DNA of 64,000 nucleotides, from assembly GCA_019973155.2 (NCBI GenBank), contig BPQB01000036.1:1-64000 (forward strand), read 5' to 3'. This document shows, piece after piece, positions 32,712 through 43,491 of the stretch. A program made the position numbers and the translations under genes. The stretch comes from Phanerochaete sordida. Lineage: Eukaryota > Basidiomycota > Agaricomycetes > Polyporales > Phanerochaetaceae. Under the pieces are notes generated by a model that made no database searches, had not been told where the DNA came from, and saw nothing but the letters and a program-made list of their open reading frames with translations. Positions within the stretch are counted from its first letter, which is position 1; each line of letters begins with the position of its first letter.

Positions 32712-35066
32712 TCACGGCGCCGTCTCGAATCTCTTGAGCCCCTTGGGCCGCGACGGTCTGCTCCTTGCGATGCGCTCCGCAATCCGCTCCACAAGCCCGC
32801 CATCGTCGAGGCCCTCCGCCTCGAGCGCATGGCGCAGGAGGCCCTCGATGCCGGGCGCGGCGCCCTCGTCGCCCTCCTCCTGGTACGACGCAAGGCGCGG
32901 CAGGCGCATGCTCGGCGCGGGCACGACGTGCGTCGCGGGCGGCACGAAGTGCGGGAGGCGCTCGTTCGCGCGGTCCGCCGTGCGCGCGTCGCTGAACGAG
33001 CGGATCTGGCGGCGCACCGCGTTCGAGTGCACGCCGAGCGCGTCGGGCGCGGGCCACCCGCCGGGCGGCTCGCGCTCGGGCGAGGGCGAGCCGCGCCCGT
33101 ACGGCCCGTACGCGCCGCCCGCGGGCACGAGCGCGGGGAGGTCGTGCGGGAGCGGCGGCGGCGTCGCCGTCATGAGCTCCGTCGCGCTCTCGGCCTCCTC
33201 GCGCAGCACCTGGAAGAAGCGCTGCATGCGCCCGACGGCGAGGATCTTGTTGCGGATCTCCTGGCGGCGCTGCTCGCGTGCTTCTTCTTCTTCCTCGTCT
33301 TCATCGCTCTGCTGCGCGTCGTAGTACTCGCTCGCGTAGTCGCTCGAGGTGTCGCTGAGCTCTTCTTGGGTGCACACGCTGAGCACGGCGAGGAGCATCT
33401 CGGTGATCTTCGAGCCGACGAACGGGAGCGACCAGGTGAAGGCGTCCATGAAGTTTGGGAGCCAGTATGGATGTGGTGAGGAGTTGAACTGGCGGATCGT
33501 GATATTCTTGTTCTTGTATTTGATGACTGCGCCCTTGTTGTGGTAAACGTCGAGGTAGTTGGGCGCGCTGAAGACCGTGATGACCGATGGGAATTTCTTC
33601 GCAGTCGTCTTGCGATGCATCGTGTACCTGCGAGACTGTTAATAGCGCGCAGATGGCTCGTAGCGACAGCACACACCCCATGTCTTGCACCTCGTGCCCT
33701 CGAAATACGCCGAGAAGCCCATTCCGCTGGAGAAACGCACACACGGCGGCATATGTGTAGTTGTAGGAGCACCCGCGTACTTCGTTCGGAAAGAAGCCGC
33801 GTGCGCGAGGATCGGCAGGATCGGCATAGGCCACAGGTGGCAGATTCTGGTAGCTAATGAGCGCGCCGTCTAATACACAGGCGCAAAGCTCACTTCGTTG
33901 CCGTAGTCTGGGAACGGATCTGCCCAGAGCAGGTCGCACAGGAGGCCCGAGCTTGGCGGCTCCATGAAGCGGTCTATCTGCAAACAGGCAAGTCAGCGTG
34001 TGTATCGAGATGTTGGGATCCGAAGAGCACGGAAAGCTGCGGACTGGCCGGGACATACCTGGCCGAGGTCCGAGATTTTGTCGAGGTGCGGGGAGATGCC
34101 GCCGTGCACGGCGAAGAACTTGCCGTCGATGAGCGCGGCGAGCGGGAGCGCGTCGAAGGACCGCACGCAGGCTTCGTATATTCTTTCCGAGTACTTGTGC
34201 AGACCTAAGCAAATTATTAGCGTTTGTTATTCAACGATAAACTGTCGTGCGCACATTCGCGGCGAAAGGTGAAGAAACCTGTCAGGTGCCTGCATTCATG
34301 GTTTCCGCGGAGCAGGGCGAGAGCGCTTGGGTACCACAATTTGAGGGCGTAGAGGTAGAGCAGACACTGAACGAAGGAAGTATTGAAACAAGCAAGACAG
34401 AAACAAACCGGGATCACATACCTCGATGCCGAACGATCCTCGGTCAACATAGTCGCCGAGGAAGAGATAGTTCGTCTCGGTAAACTTGCCACCGATCTCG
34501 AAGGCCTTCATGAGGTCGTACTGGGCGAGGTGTCAGAATGAACGGCGTACGCGCATGACTGAGTTGGTTTACAAACTGTCCATGTATGTCTCCGCACACT
34601 GCGGGTCCGTCAGCTCGCGTGCGTGCAGGGACCACGAGCGGGAACGCACCTGTGATAGGTCCTGAGAGATTGAGCATGTTGGGCTCCCGGCTCATGGCCT
34701 TCGTCGCTTCATCAAGGATGAACAGCGTCTGGCCCTCCGTGAGGCGGCCCTCGTTGAAGAGGTGGTCTCTCAGGAGCTCTGGGTTCGGCTTCGTGCGCCC
34801 GTCGGTTGGATCGAGCATGTAGAAGTCCTCATCACGAGGTGTATGTCGATATGGCTCTGGGACCTGTCCATGATATCCATGTCAATGCAAATGGCAGGCT
34901 CAGAGGGCAAGTCACGCACGCTTGGGACCTTTCGTTCGCGAATCCTCTCCGGAGTGTTGGCTCGAGGCTGCCTGGGGGGTTCGACGGCGATCTGTGGTTC
35001 GGCAACCTGGTAGAGCGGCAGCGGCGGGCGTGCAGATGGGTTGCTGGGGGAGTAGAGGTAAGACAT
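32712..35066 (-). CDS. Calcineurin A-type Ser/Thr phosphatase (PP2B catalytic subunit), intact copy
   Basis: Ca2+/calmodulin-activated protein phosphatase of the calcineurin family. The start [19 protein letters not shown] (35066) is preferred over an in-frame Met at 35177 because copy 3 begins at the same place. After [20 protein letters not shown], the metal motifs [17 protein letters not shown] and RGNHEC are all present. [48 protein letters not shown] and [17 protein letters not shown] follow. [14 protein letters not shown] and [20 protein letters not shown] precede the calcineurin-B binding helix. [20 protein letters not shown] is the calmodulin-binding region, and [11 protein letters not shown] with [10 protein letters not shown] recalls the autoinhibitory segment. 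RGHEVQDMG replaces the usual RAHEAQDAG. Several introns have consensus ends. Whether this is the organism's main calcineurin A or an extra paralogue cannot be told here. Confidence 0.87.
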
Positions 35067-35773
35067 GGGTATCTGCTGGCGGGCGGGTATCGAGGGTATC
35101 GAGGGAGGAGGAGAAGAAGATTGCAGCGTGCATCGCCGTGCGTCTGCGACTTCTCCGCAATCAAGCATGCTCGCCACAACGCCGTGATGATAGACGCGCC
35201 TTCCCGCCTCCGATCAGATCGATTACCTTGGGCGTTCCGTCGTATCTCTCCGCCGACATCGTCCTTGGCCGAAACTGCCTACTTGATTTTCCTGAACATC
35301 GTCTGCGTACTTGGCGACGCACATATTTACAAGGTAATTATGTGAGGCGGATCCAGTAGATCTACTGAAATACGCTAGTCCAAAAATCAGCACAAATATT
35401 CCGAAACATGACGTGGACAGTACGGGGAGGTAAGGTTCGACCGCCGCGTCATGATACCGGAGCTACTCTCACTCTACTCCATCGGACAGCTCATCGGTCC
35501 AACGATTCGCATAGATTTAGGCCCCGCAGTGTGCCTGATCAAGCCCAAGTGCAGAACGCCTTGACGATCAGCCGCTGTGGTAACAGTACCGGGACAGATA
35601 TGCAGCAGGAATGCTCCTCCCGTCTTGATCCAGGTGCGCCTCCCCGCCGACGTCTTGACCGCTTTGAAGGCTCGCGTACATTGTGGACAAGTTTCAGACG
35701 CACTGATTCACGCTACCATTTTCTCTTCCTCCTTCTACGACACTTTCGATAACCCATCCATCAGCAGATGACC
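35067..35773. other. Head-to-head spacer between PP2B 2 and PP2B 3
   Basis: The two PP2B starts face apart across about 700 bp, and their proximal leaders are similar when read outward (TCAGCAGATGACCATG against CCAGCAGATACCCATG, preceded by C/T-rich tracts). A short frame reading LSADIVLGRNCLLDFPEH at about 35235-35310 faintly recalls a retroelement aspartic-protease motif. I see nothing else. Confidence 0.45.
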
Positions 35774-36577
35774 ATGCCCCACCTCTACTGTCCCTGCGGC
35801 ACATCTGGTCGCCTGCCGCAGCCAATGTACCACGTTAGCAGACCGCAGGTCGCCGAGCCTCCCAGGCAGCCTCACGATAATGATCCGAAGCGAATTCCCG
35901 AACGAAAGGTTCTAAGCGTGCGTAATTTGCCCTTTCAATGTCGTACTCGACATGACATGGAGATCGCGTTTAGATTCCGGAGCTATAATCAACATACGGC
36001 TTGCGATGATGAGTTCTTCATGCTCGATCCAACGAACGAGCGTATGAACCGTCATCACGATCTTCACCGCGCCCAACTAACTCGACGTCTTTCGCAACAA
36101 GGGCGCGGTAATCAAATACAAGAACACCAACATGACGATCCTCCAGTTCAACGACGCGCCGCACCAGAACTGGCTCCCGGCCTTCATAAACGCCATCACC
36201 TGGTTGCTCCCGAAGGAAGTCGGCTCTAATATCGTCGAGATGCTCCGCCCCTTGCTGCGCGTGTGCACGCAGAAGGAGCGCAGCGGCGTCTCGAACGACT
36301 GCACGAGCGAATATCACGACGCGCAGCAGAGTGACGACGACGGCGATGACAGCGAGGCGTGCGGGCAGTGCTGCCAGACGATCCACCAGGAGGCCCGCAC
36401 CGAGTATGCGCCTGCTACGCCTCGCGTCGTACCAGGTCAGCGGCGCTGACGGGGGCACCGCGCCGCAAGGCATTGAGGACCTTTTGCGCCATACGCTCGA
36501 GGCGGAGGGGCTCGATGACGGAGGAGAGAATTGGAGTGGATCGCGAGGAGCCGGCCGTCCAGGGCCTGAAGAGATTT
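35774..36577 (+). pseudogene. Calcineurin A copy 3, catalytic core deleted
   Basis: The N-terminal exon is recognisable (MPHLYCPCGTSGRLPQPMYH, PERKVLS, DDEFFMLDPTNER) and aligns with PP2B 2. The sequence then jumps directly to the downstream FTAPN...LDVFRNKG segment, so the region that would hold GDIHG, GDYVDRG and GNHE is gone. The codon after APN is TAA, where copy 2 has Tyr. Next come VIKYKNTNMTILQFNDAP, the calcineurin-B-helix equivalent (WLPAFINAITWLLPKEVG) and a shortened tail ([12 protein letters not shown]). It lies on the plus strand, opposite to copies 1 and 2, and converges on NLR 3. No enzyme can be produced. Confidence 0.85.
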
Positions 36578-37111
36578 GAGGCAGCACTGCGAGGCCTTGC
36601 AGTGTCTTCTCATCGATGGGTTCCGGGATTTAGCGGCACACTGGTGATAGTCCATGGACGCGAAGGCGTGTTTTGCTGTGTATGCGTCTTGCTATTGTAT
36701 CTTAGGATCTGTGCATGTGTATTTCTGCCTATTGTTTGTTGAGACGATCGAAGAATACGCTCTCAAGGACTCTTGAACGGTAGGCGACAAATAAATGTGC
36801 ATGTTCACAACGCGATTCCCTCTGTACGCTTGCTAGACGCGGGCCTCGTTTCACACTGATCTCAGCCGCGATGCCCAAGTGACATGCATACGAAATCATG
36901 GAGCGGGTGTTGGTGTTGAGCCACGTGTATATGGGCTCAGTCAACCTGAGATGCGAATACAGGCAGGGTCGTGCGTCGAGAAAATGCCCATGCGATGCCA
37001 ATTGTACAGGAATTACACTGCAGCACACCGACAAGTCATTCGACTACCCGCAGTGTCGCACTACATTTCAACCGATGCAATTAGAGTGAAGAAAGACATT
37101 TATTTATGTAG
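36578..37111. other. Convergent PP2B 3 / NLR 3 spacer
   Basis: About 530 bp between facing 3' ends. No gene is seen, and it is not obviously alignable with the spacers of units 1 and 2. Confidence 0.5.
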
Positions 37112-40028
37112 CTACTCCCAATCCCATCCCGCGTTGAGCTGGCGATCGTACCATAGAATCTCCGATCCCGAGGTTCGAATCTGCATCGCAAAATCCTCGA
37201 TGATTGCGCCGTACCGTGCAAGATCCTCTCTTGAGACGGTGTGTCCTGTCGTGCCTGCAGACAGCTCTGAATTTAGATATTGAGATATCTTCACTGGATC
37301 ATCTGTGACGACCTCGTCGGTGTCGATGGCGATGGCGCGAGCATCACCGCTGTAGTCCTCCTGTATACGCGCCCACCACCACTGATAGCAATACTGGTTG
37401 GACTTTCGATACTCGGCGCAGAATGCGGCAGAATGATATGACGGCTAGACTGTAGGTCAGACATGCGAGCATGCAGGAAAGTGTAAGGCGCACTTCAAGG
37501 AACGCAGCGAGAGCTTCACTACAATCCATCTTTCCATGTAGCCGCGTGAACACGGGCAGCTGTATGCTAACGAGGTCTTGAAGCTGCTGGCTGAGCTCTG
37601 TGCTGTATCGTGCGTTCTCCAAGTGTTCATCCCAGTGCTCGGTGTAGCGTACATAGCTTGTAAGTCCCTCGTTGGTGCCATCGCGCACGCTAGCCAGAAA
37701 TACCGTGGCAATGTTGAACGAAAAGGCCGCCAAGCATTTCGACGCCAGAAGCGCATGTCCACTCTCCCAGTCTATGTGGTATAGTGGATCGATGCACCGG
37801 TGGGCGTCCAACAAAAACTCGGCAAAGATGGCGTGCAAGGGGACGACCTTGCCTTCCTCGTTGATCAGCAGGACGGAGCGCAGGCGATCGACCATTTTCA
37901 CTACATTGTTCTCGGAGAGCCCCAGCAGTGCTGCGATGGCTGCGGGGGAGAGATCCTTCGTGCGAAGGGCAAGGAATGTCAGAAGCCCTCGAAGGCGCTC
38001 CGCACGCTCTGGCATGACGCGGAGATATTCCGCAGGGAAGGCCAAGCGGAGGACATGAAGATACAGGTTGTCGATCGGTGGGAGCCCGGAATCGCGAGCT
38101 CCTAGAAGGAGGGCGAATGTTTCCTCGGGGTCGTCATCGAACGCCTCGAGAAAGTTGACCGCCACGCGTGCGTAGATGAAGACACCGTTGGCACGCGAAA
38201 TGAGTTGATTGAGTGTGTCAGGGTTGGCGCGGACGTATTCGCGACATGACTGCAGCTGCGGGACTGTCGCGCGGAGGTATGTCGCGACGTCGTCCCTCCA
38301 CTCGCCGACCGTGTCGTTCAGACTGCGGTGATAAACAATGCCAGCGCAGCCAGCCGAGGAGAGGTAGGGCATAATATGTGGCTCGGGCCTTGCTGCGACG
38401 ACGATACGTAGCCAAGGGAGGGATCGTACGAGCTGCAGAAGACATCGTAGGAGATCGGGCACGAGCGCCCTGTCCTTGCACTCGTCGAGACCATCGATGA
38501 TGACAAATGTGACAGGCTGCTCGTCGCCGGAGGCTGCGAACTGGGTGAGAGGAGCCCAGAGTAGTCTTTCAAATGTCTTCAGCATTTGTTGTTGCTCGCC
38601 GTCTTTGAGAAAATTCGGCACTGCAGCGGTGATGTAAGATCGGAGGAGGGGCTGGGACAGGGCAAGCTGATGTGCAATGGTCGAAAACATGTATCGTGCA
38701 GACTCTAGGTCGCCGCGCCCGCGGGAGAAGAAGAATGAAGCCCCAAGATTCAGCCGCCACCGCTCGGCGATCCGCGTGCAAAGTTGGTGGGCGATGGACG
38801 ACTTCCCGAGGCCCGCACCGCCGCTCAGAAAGTAAAGCTGTTCGAGTATGGAGGGAGGGGGAGAGAGCCCCATAAGAGCCCACCGCTCAAGCTGCTCAAA
38901 GAGCTCTCCCCGTGTGCCTTGCATGAAGCCACTCTTGAGCTCGTCGACGCTGTGATAGCCCGCAGCAGCGTGGGGGATGTAATATATGTTCCTTTCTTCA
39001 CCTGATGATATTAAACGTTCGAAAAGTCGTGTACCACTGAAATCAGATATACCACAGACCTGCGTCAAGGATTGAGTGCTGCACGTCCTATAATTAGCGA
39101 TGAATATCGCTCATATCGAGCTCTGCAGAGTGAGGAGGGCACGACGGTACGCACTTTGATATCGTGCCCGATACCGCTGACGGCCGCCCCTGGTGACTCG
39201 GTCAGCACGCTATAGCAGTCCGGTGAGAAGATGCACATACCTGTTTCAATAACAACGTTTCTGACAATCTCGATTGAAGTAAATATCGTGATTAGGGGAG
39301 GTTTGGGCGGCATACCTTTGCGTCGTGACTGATACTGTTGAGCGCAATCTCGACAGCTGCTTGGCCACGAAGCTGTGAGTAAATCTGCGTCAGACGCTAT
39401 GAGAATATAGGTCGCGTTGACGGACATGGAACAAGGTAATCGCGTCCTTCATCTTCTCGTTCATATCCTCCAAGATCGCCTCATTGCGCTGCGCATACAT
39501 AAAACCCTTGAGGCCGCCCCTGAAGCCCGCCCCTCCCCTCAGCTCTCCCGCACTCACACGAATCTCGACTAGTGTACTGGATTGATTCAGTGCCGATATT
39601 GAACATCAGTCGACGATGAACATGGCAGAGTGACAGGCGCACCTCGAGAGCCTCTCGAGACGTTCTTGGAGGGCGACACGACCGGGTCCGTCAGTCGCGG
39701 AGCTCGCGTCCCGCAGCATAGCCGCCACAGCCACGTCGAGCTGCTTGGCTTTCTCGATAAACGCAGCTGCGTTCTCGCTGTTGGCTCGAACTTCCTGTGC
39801 ACCGAACCGCGAACTCGGTCAGTATCTCGCACGGATCACCCATTTCGGAATAGCGCGGTCACAGACTGCCATACACACCTTTACCCTGTCCAGAATCGAC
39901 GACAGCACATCGACGACAAGACCCAGGCCGGGCACAGGTGCCAATTCTGCCGCAGCCTTTGCAATCTCCAGGACAGCAGGCGCATGGTCGAGTGCGAGAT
40001 CGCTCGCCTCGTGGCGGGAGCGCGGCAT
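37112..40028 (-). CDS. NACHT-type NLR (STAND) protein 3 with MLKL/HeLo-like N-terminus
   Basis: This is the third paralogue, on the minus strand. It starts MPRSRHEASDLALDHAP (40028), with PAVLEIAKAAAELAPVPGLG and VDVLSSILDRVK in the first helices, followed by short exons of which one encodes YAQRNEAILEDMNEKM. The NACHT exon (ending near 37496) has VDELKSGFMQGTR, Walker A SGGAGLGKSS, FFFSRGRGDLESARYMFSTI, Walker B FVIIDGLDECKDR and a winged-helix region (LLGLSENNVVKMVDRLRSVL). After the last intron the tail reads NQYCYQWWWARI, VVTDDPVKISQYLNSEL and TSGSEILWYDRQLNAGWDW to the stop at 37112. Open reading is maintained throughout although its partner PP2B 3 is dead. First-domain sequence is the most diverged of the three, while the NACHT and tail keep all motifs. 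Confidence 0.87.
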
Positions 40029-42552
40029 CAAAGCTCGCGGAGCGTGGAAGATGGGCAAGGTGCGAGATATTCGCTTGCTGCAGGTGGGCCGGACCAAGTA
40101 GTGCTATGCACGCAGCAAGCATTCCGCGGCAGTGACTCGCGTGTGAATGGGAAGTGTCCGAAATAACATCTAGCCCTGAGGCTCCTTCCGACGATTGAAC
40201 GCGCGCATTTGAAGGTGATCCTGCTGCGCATCAGCGCTGCGGTATGGATAGCTCATCCTGTATCCGATGTGGATGCTCAGATGAAACATATCTGGTAGCT
40301 CGCGCTGCATAGAGGTACAAAATGCGAGTTCTGTCGCTCCATAGGGCACACGTATTCCTGTTGAGCATCTTGGCGACAACGTCGGTGATGAGTGAACGTT
40401 TCTGGCGCGAGAAACACCCGTCCTATCGTCTGGTAGTGAGATACAGCTGATTGATTGCAGCGTTCTCCCCTCAAACGGGAGTGCTGCAGAACCCGAACGG
40501 AGTGCCGGTAGCTATGAGACTGGCGAAATGCGCATACGAGCGACGGGCACCGCGACAGAGAAACTCATCATGAGCTCTGCGGAGTGTCATTTGGTCACGG
40601 ATAAGCGGCTGCATTAAGATTCTCAGGTGAACGTCAGCTACACGACTCGGAGAGGGGCCGCAAGCCCTCCTGATGGACAGGACCTGCGAGGCGTTGAGCC
40701 TAGGCACCTTTTCTTCGGAGACACAGAGTGCGCCAGCCAACCTTTGCACGTCAACTTGAAAGTCGACCAGACTGGAGAGCAAGAAGCGTGGTCGACGAAA
40801 TACTATAGCAAGGCAGCCATCGGCGTGGGATGTCTCGTGAACATCCTCAAGAGTAGATTGATGAGCACGTACCTGACCTTGTGCCGCCACACGGAGACCT
40901 CGAAAGCGCAACGTTCGAAAAATGCCCGCGGCTGCGCAGAACACGACCTCGAAGCCGACTTGCTGGCTGCACGGAGCGTGGTCTCTTTAGCAGCAAACGG
41001 CTCTACCCGCACACCTAAGGCACGGCCAACAGATACCAACGTACAAGGTCATGTCAACGGGCCGGCTCACCTGCCAATGCTCGAGGCTACCGCAGCTGCC
41101 CCGACGCTCTCCTGGGTGGCGTAACCTGCCTCCCCTGGCCAATCTCTCCCAGCATCGTGCAGCGCACGGACCGGTGCACGGCGTGCGGGACGTGCATCTG
41201 TCAGAGGCGCGTGCGATGCATGGAGCAACGTCTGCAAAGCGGGACGCGCGCGCGATATGAAAGCTTACGGGGCGACGGCAGGGTCGTGTGTGGGACCCGT
41301 GTGCAGGCTGGTGCGTGGCGGGGAAGATGACGGAGCAGCCGCGCTGGAATGCGAGATATGCTCAGACAGGCTCGGAGCGGTGCATGGAGGAGTGTGTCAC
41401 GGCCACGTACCGTCTGCCGCCACACCGTGCGCTCTGTCAGCGGCGCTGCGCTGGCGTGCACTTTCGGAGAAGACGCTGCCTTCGGTGCCAGCTCGAGTGC
41501 CGTGTGCGGCCTCCATCGCCCTTGGGTGCATCTGCCGCGATGGCGAACACAGGACAGGCTCTGCGTTGCGGCGATGTACTGCACCGTGAGAGGAGAAGCT
41601 GCTGCCAAGCCGCAGCGATTGCCACAATTGAGGATGCGTGCGGCGTACAAGCCCATGGCAGATGCAGATACTCGAGCAATCAGTATCTGACCGCGGAGCG
41701 CATCAAGGCGATTGTACCGCCTCGCGAGAGTTTCCGCCTCAACGCGACCGCGACACGGTCGACCGTGAGAGTGCGCGGGCGACACAGCCAGCTGTGGGCG
41801 TGGCTGGGCGTGGCGAAGGCACTGCGTTTGCGAGACTGGAAAGCCCACGGCGTCGGGAGTGTCTCGTGCCGGGCTGCACAGCCGTCGATCCGCGAGGGCG
41901 CACTGAAGCATGTGGGAGTGCTTGCCAACGGGCCCGAGACCTGGGTGCTCGTGATCCCAACAGCGACGATGAGGGCCTTCTGCGTTGCTATGAAGTGGTT
42001 CTGAGGACGAGAAGGTGGCGGTTGAGCGCAGGTAGGCCGTTGGCGTTCGCAGGACGAACGTCGGGAAGAACCTCGGATGGCAAGTCCTGCGTCGGACGTC
42101 GGGATTTGCTTGAAAAGGCAAGCGTCGGGAGACCTGGAAGTGCCTCGGCCATCACCGAAGCTCTATATGCGGGGTCTTGGCACCGGGATGATTTGCACGA
42201 CACCCCGACATCATACCTCCCGTCCCCACAAAAGCGCGAGCTCAACCAGCCATGCAGCCTCTCTTCCCTACCACCATCACCCCCGCGCCATCCCCCACAT
42301 CGCCGACGACGGCGAGCTCAGCGAGCACGCACCTCTCGACATCGCGCCCGCCCATCGGTGTTACCGTCCGCGCGGTTGACTAACTGCTCGATCCGGACCG
42401 TCTAGAACAGGTCGACGGACACAGGGTTCGCCCACGCTCCTTTGTTCTCGCCACCTCCTTGTCCTGCCCCTGGCCCTCCTTCAAACGTGCTATATAGGCG
42501 GCAGAACTCCCTCGGACTTTCAAACACTCCTCGAAACGCCCCGTACGTCCTC
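40029..42552. other. 2.5-kb stretch without a recognised gene
   Basis: Open frames exist on both strands (for example 41288-42004 plus and 41201-42121 minus), but their translations are Cys/Arg-rich, typical of antisense GC-rich DNA, and match nothing I know. A short frame from 42253 (MQPLFPTTITPAPSPTSPTT) ends at 42384 and could be an upstream ORF or leader exon of the next gene. A TATATA at 42491-42496 lies 57-62 bp before the next start codon. Confidence 0.45.
42491..42496 (+). promoter_or_regulatory. TATA box before the Pro-rich protein gene
   Basis: TATATA about 60 bp upstream of ATG 42553. Its position argues against the in-frame upstream Met at 42442 as the start. Confidence 0.5.
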
Positions 42553-43491
42553 ATGGCTGTCGCCTTCGCCTCTGCACCGACCCTCGATCCCCAGCACCGA
42601 GCCATGCCGGGCCTCAGCGACGAGAGCAAGGACCTCCCTCCAATCCCATCCACATCGATGGCGGCCGCCGAGGACGGCTCGAACCGCCCGGGGCTCTTCA
42701 AACGGGTCACCACGAAACTCCGTTCGCCGACGCAGTCCTGGGCACACTCGGCGTCGAACCCCAATCCGCTGCTGCCAGTGGCAGAAGACGCCGCCGAAGA
42801 GCCCGCGAGCAAACACAAGCGCAAGTTCTCCTTCCGGATGCCGTCGCTGCCCGCGCCGCAGGCGGTCGCGCGCCCGCCGGCGACGCTCGAGAACGCGTGG
42901 ACGTCGCCCGAGCAGCGCGAGGCCGCGCTGCGCGCATGCGGGCTGATCCCCGCGCAGCCGAAGCCGCTGCGCGACCTGCACGGGTACCGGCTGCCGCTGA
43001 GCGAGCAGGAGGACCACCTCGACCGCGAGTGGGCGCTGCTGCCGGCGGACGGCGAGCGCATGACCGCGGACGGCGAGAGCGAGGCCGAGCGCATCAAGGA
43101 GGCGTGGCTCAAGAAGAACACGGACGCGGCGCCGCCGCCGCCCGCCCCGCCCGCGCGCTCGGACAGCCTGCTCACGCGCATCCGCTCGCTGTCGCCCTCG
43201 CCCGTGGACGCCCCCGTGCAGCCGAGCAGCCCGCCGAAGAGCCCGCCGCGGACACGCCGCCAGTCGCCGCAGCCGCCACCGCCCGCGCCGGCCGCTGCCC
43301 CGCGGACGCACGAGCGCAAGGAGAGCATGAAACCGGACTTCTCGAAGGACCCGAACGTCGCGCGGCTCATGCAGGCCATGCAGGGCTACAAGCCGGAAAA
43401 CTACCGTCCACCACCGCGGCGGAAACCGACCATGCCCAATTCGACCCAGCGTTACGAGTCTGACTCGGACTCGGACGCTGGCTCGAACTGA
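42553..43491 (+). CDS. Hypothetical Pro/Ser-rich protein, single exon
   Basis: A 312-residue protein of unknown function encoded without introns. After MAVAFASAPTLDPQHRAMPG come KDLPPIPSTS, a basic Ser-rich stretch (KRVTTKLRSPTQSW, KHKRKFSFRMPSLPAP), and the best-ordered part, AWTSPEQREAALRACGLIPA with KPLRDLHGYRLPLSEQEDHL and EWALLPADGERM. A Pro-rich disordered C-terminus follows (PPPPAPPARS, SPPKSPPRTRRQSPQPP), and last VARLMQAMQGYKPENYRPPP and a DSDSDAGSN end. There is no membrane segment. The EQREAALRACGLIP block recurs in my memory of uncharacterised Agaricomycete proteins, so it is likely conserved, but no role can be given. Confidence 0.75.
   Translation: MAVAFASAPTLDPQHRAMPGLSDESKDLPPIPSTSMAAAEDGSNRPGLFKRVTTKLRSPTQSWAHSASNPNPLLPVAEDAAEEPASKHKRKFSFRMPSLPAPQAVARPPATLENAWTSPEQREAALRACGLIPAQPKPLRDLHGYRLPLSEQEDHLDREWALLPADGERMTADGESEAERIKEAWLKKNTDAAPPPPAPPARSDSLLTRIRSLSPSPVDAPVQPSSPPKSPPRTRRQSPQPPPPAPAAAPRTHERKESMKPDFSKDPNVARLMQAMQGYKPENYRPPPRRKPTMPNSTQRYESDSDSDAGSN

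Larger units (their letters stand above)
25988..35066. repeat. Amplified unit, copy 2 (direct)
   Basis: Second direct copy: broken small Gly/Gln-rich gene, hydrophobic-segment gene, NLR 2 and the intact PP2B 2. Gene order and orientation equal copy 1. It is about 1.3 kb longer, partly because of a longer region between the hydrophobic-segment gene and NLR 2. Confidence 0.8.
35774..40028. repeat. Amplified unit, copy 3 (inverted, partial)
   Basis: Inverted copy of the NLR-PP2B pair. I found no convincing counterpart of the small Gly/Gln-rich gene or the hydrophobic-segment gene beyond 40.03 kb, where they would lie. Sequence divergence from copies 1 and 2 is greater than between those two, so it is probably the older split. 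Confidence 0.75.

Noticed and set aside
41201..42121. 306-residue minus-strand open frame
   Set aside because: Cys/Arg/His-rich composition without motifs, splice signals or similarity. Open frames of this length are frequent in GC-rich DNA.
42442..42552. Upstream in-frame start (MFSPPPCPAPG) for the Pro-rich protein
   Set aside because: It lies upstream of the TATATA at 42491, so a transcript starting downstream of that box would not include it.
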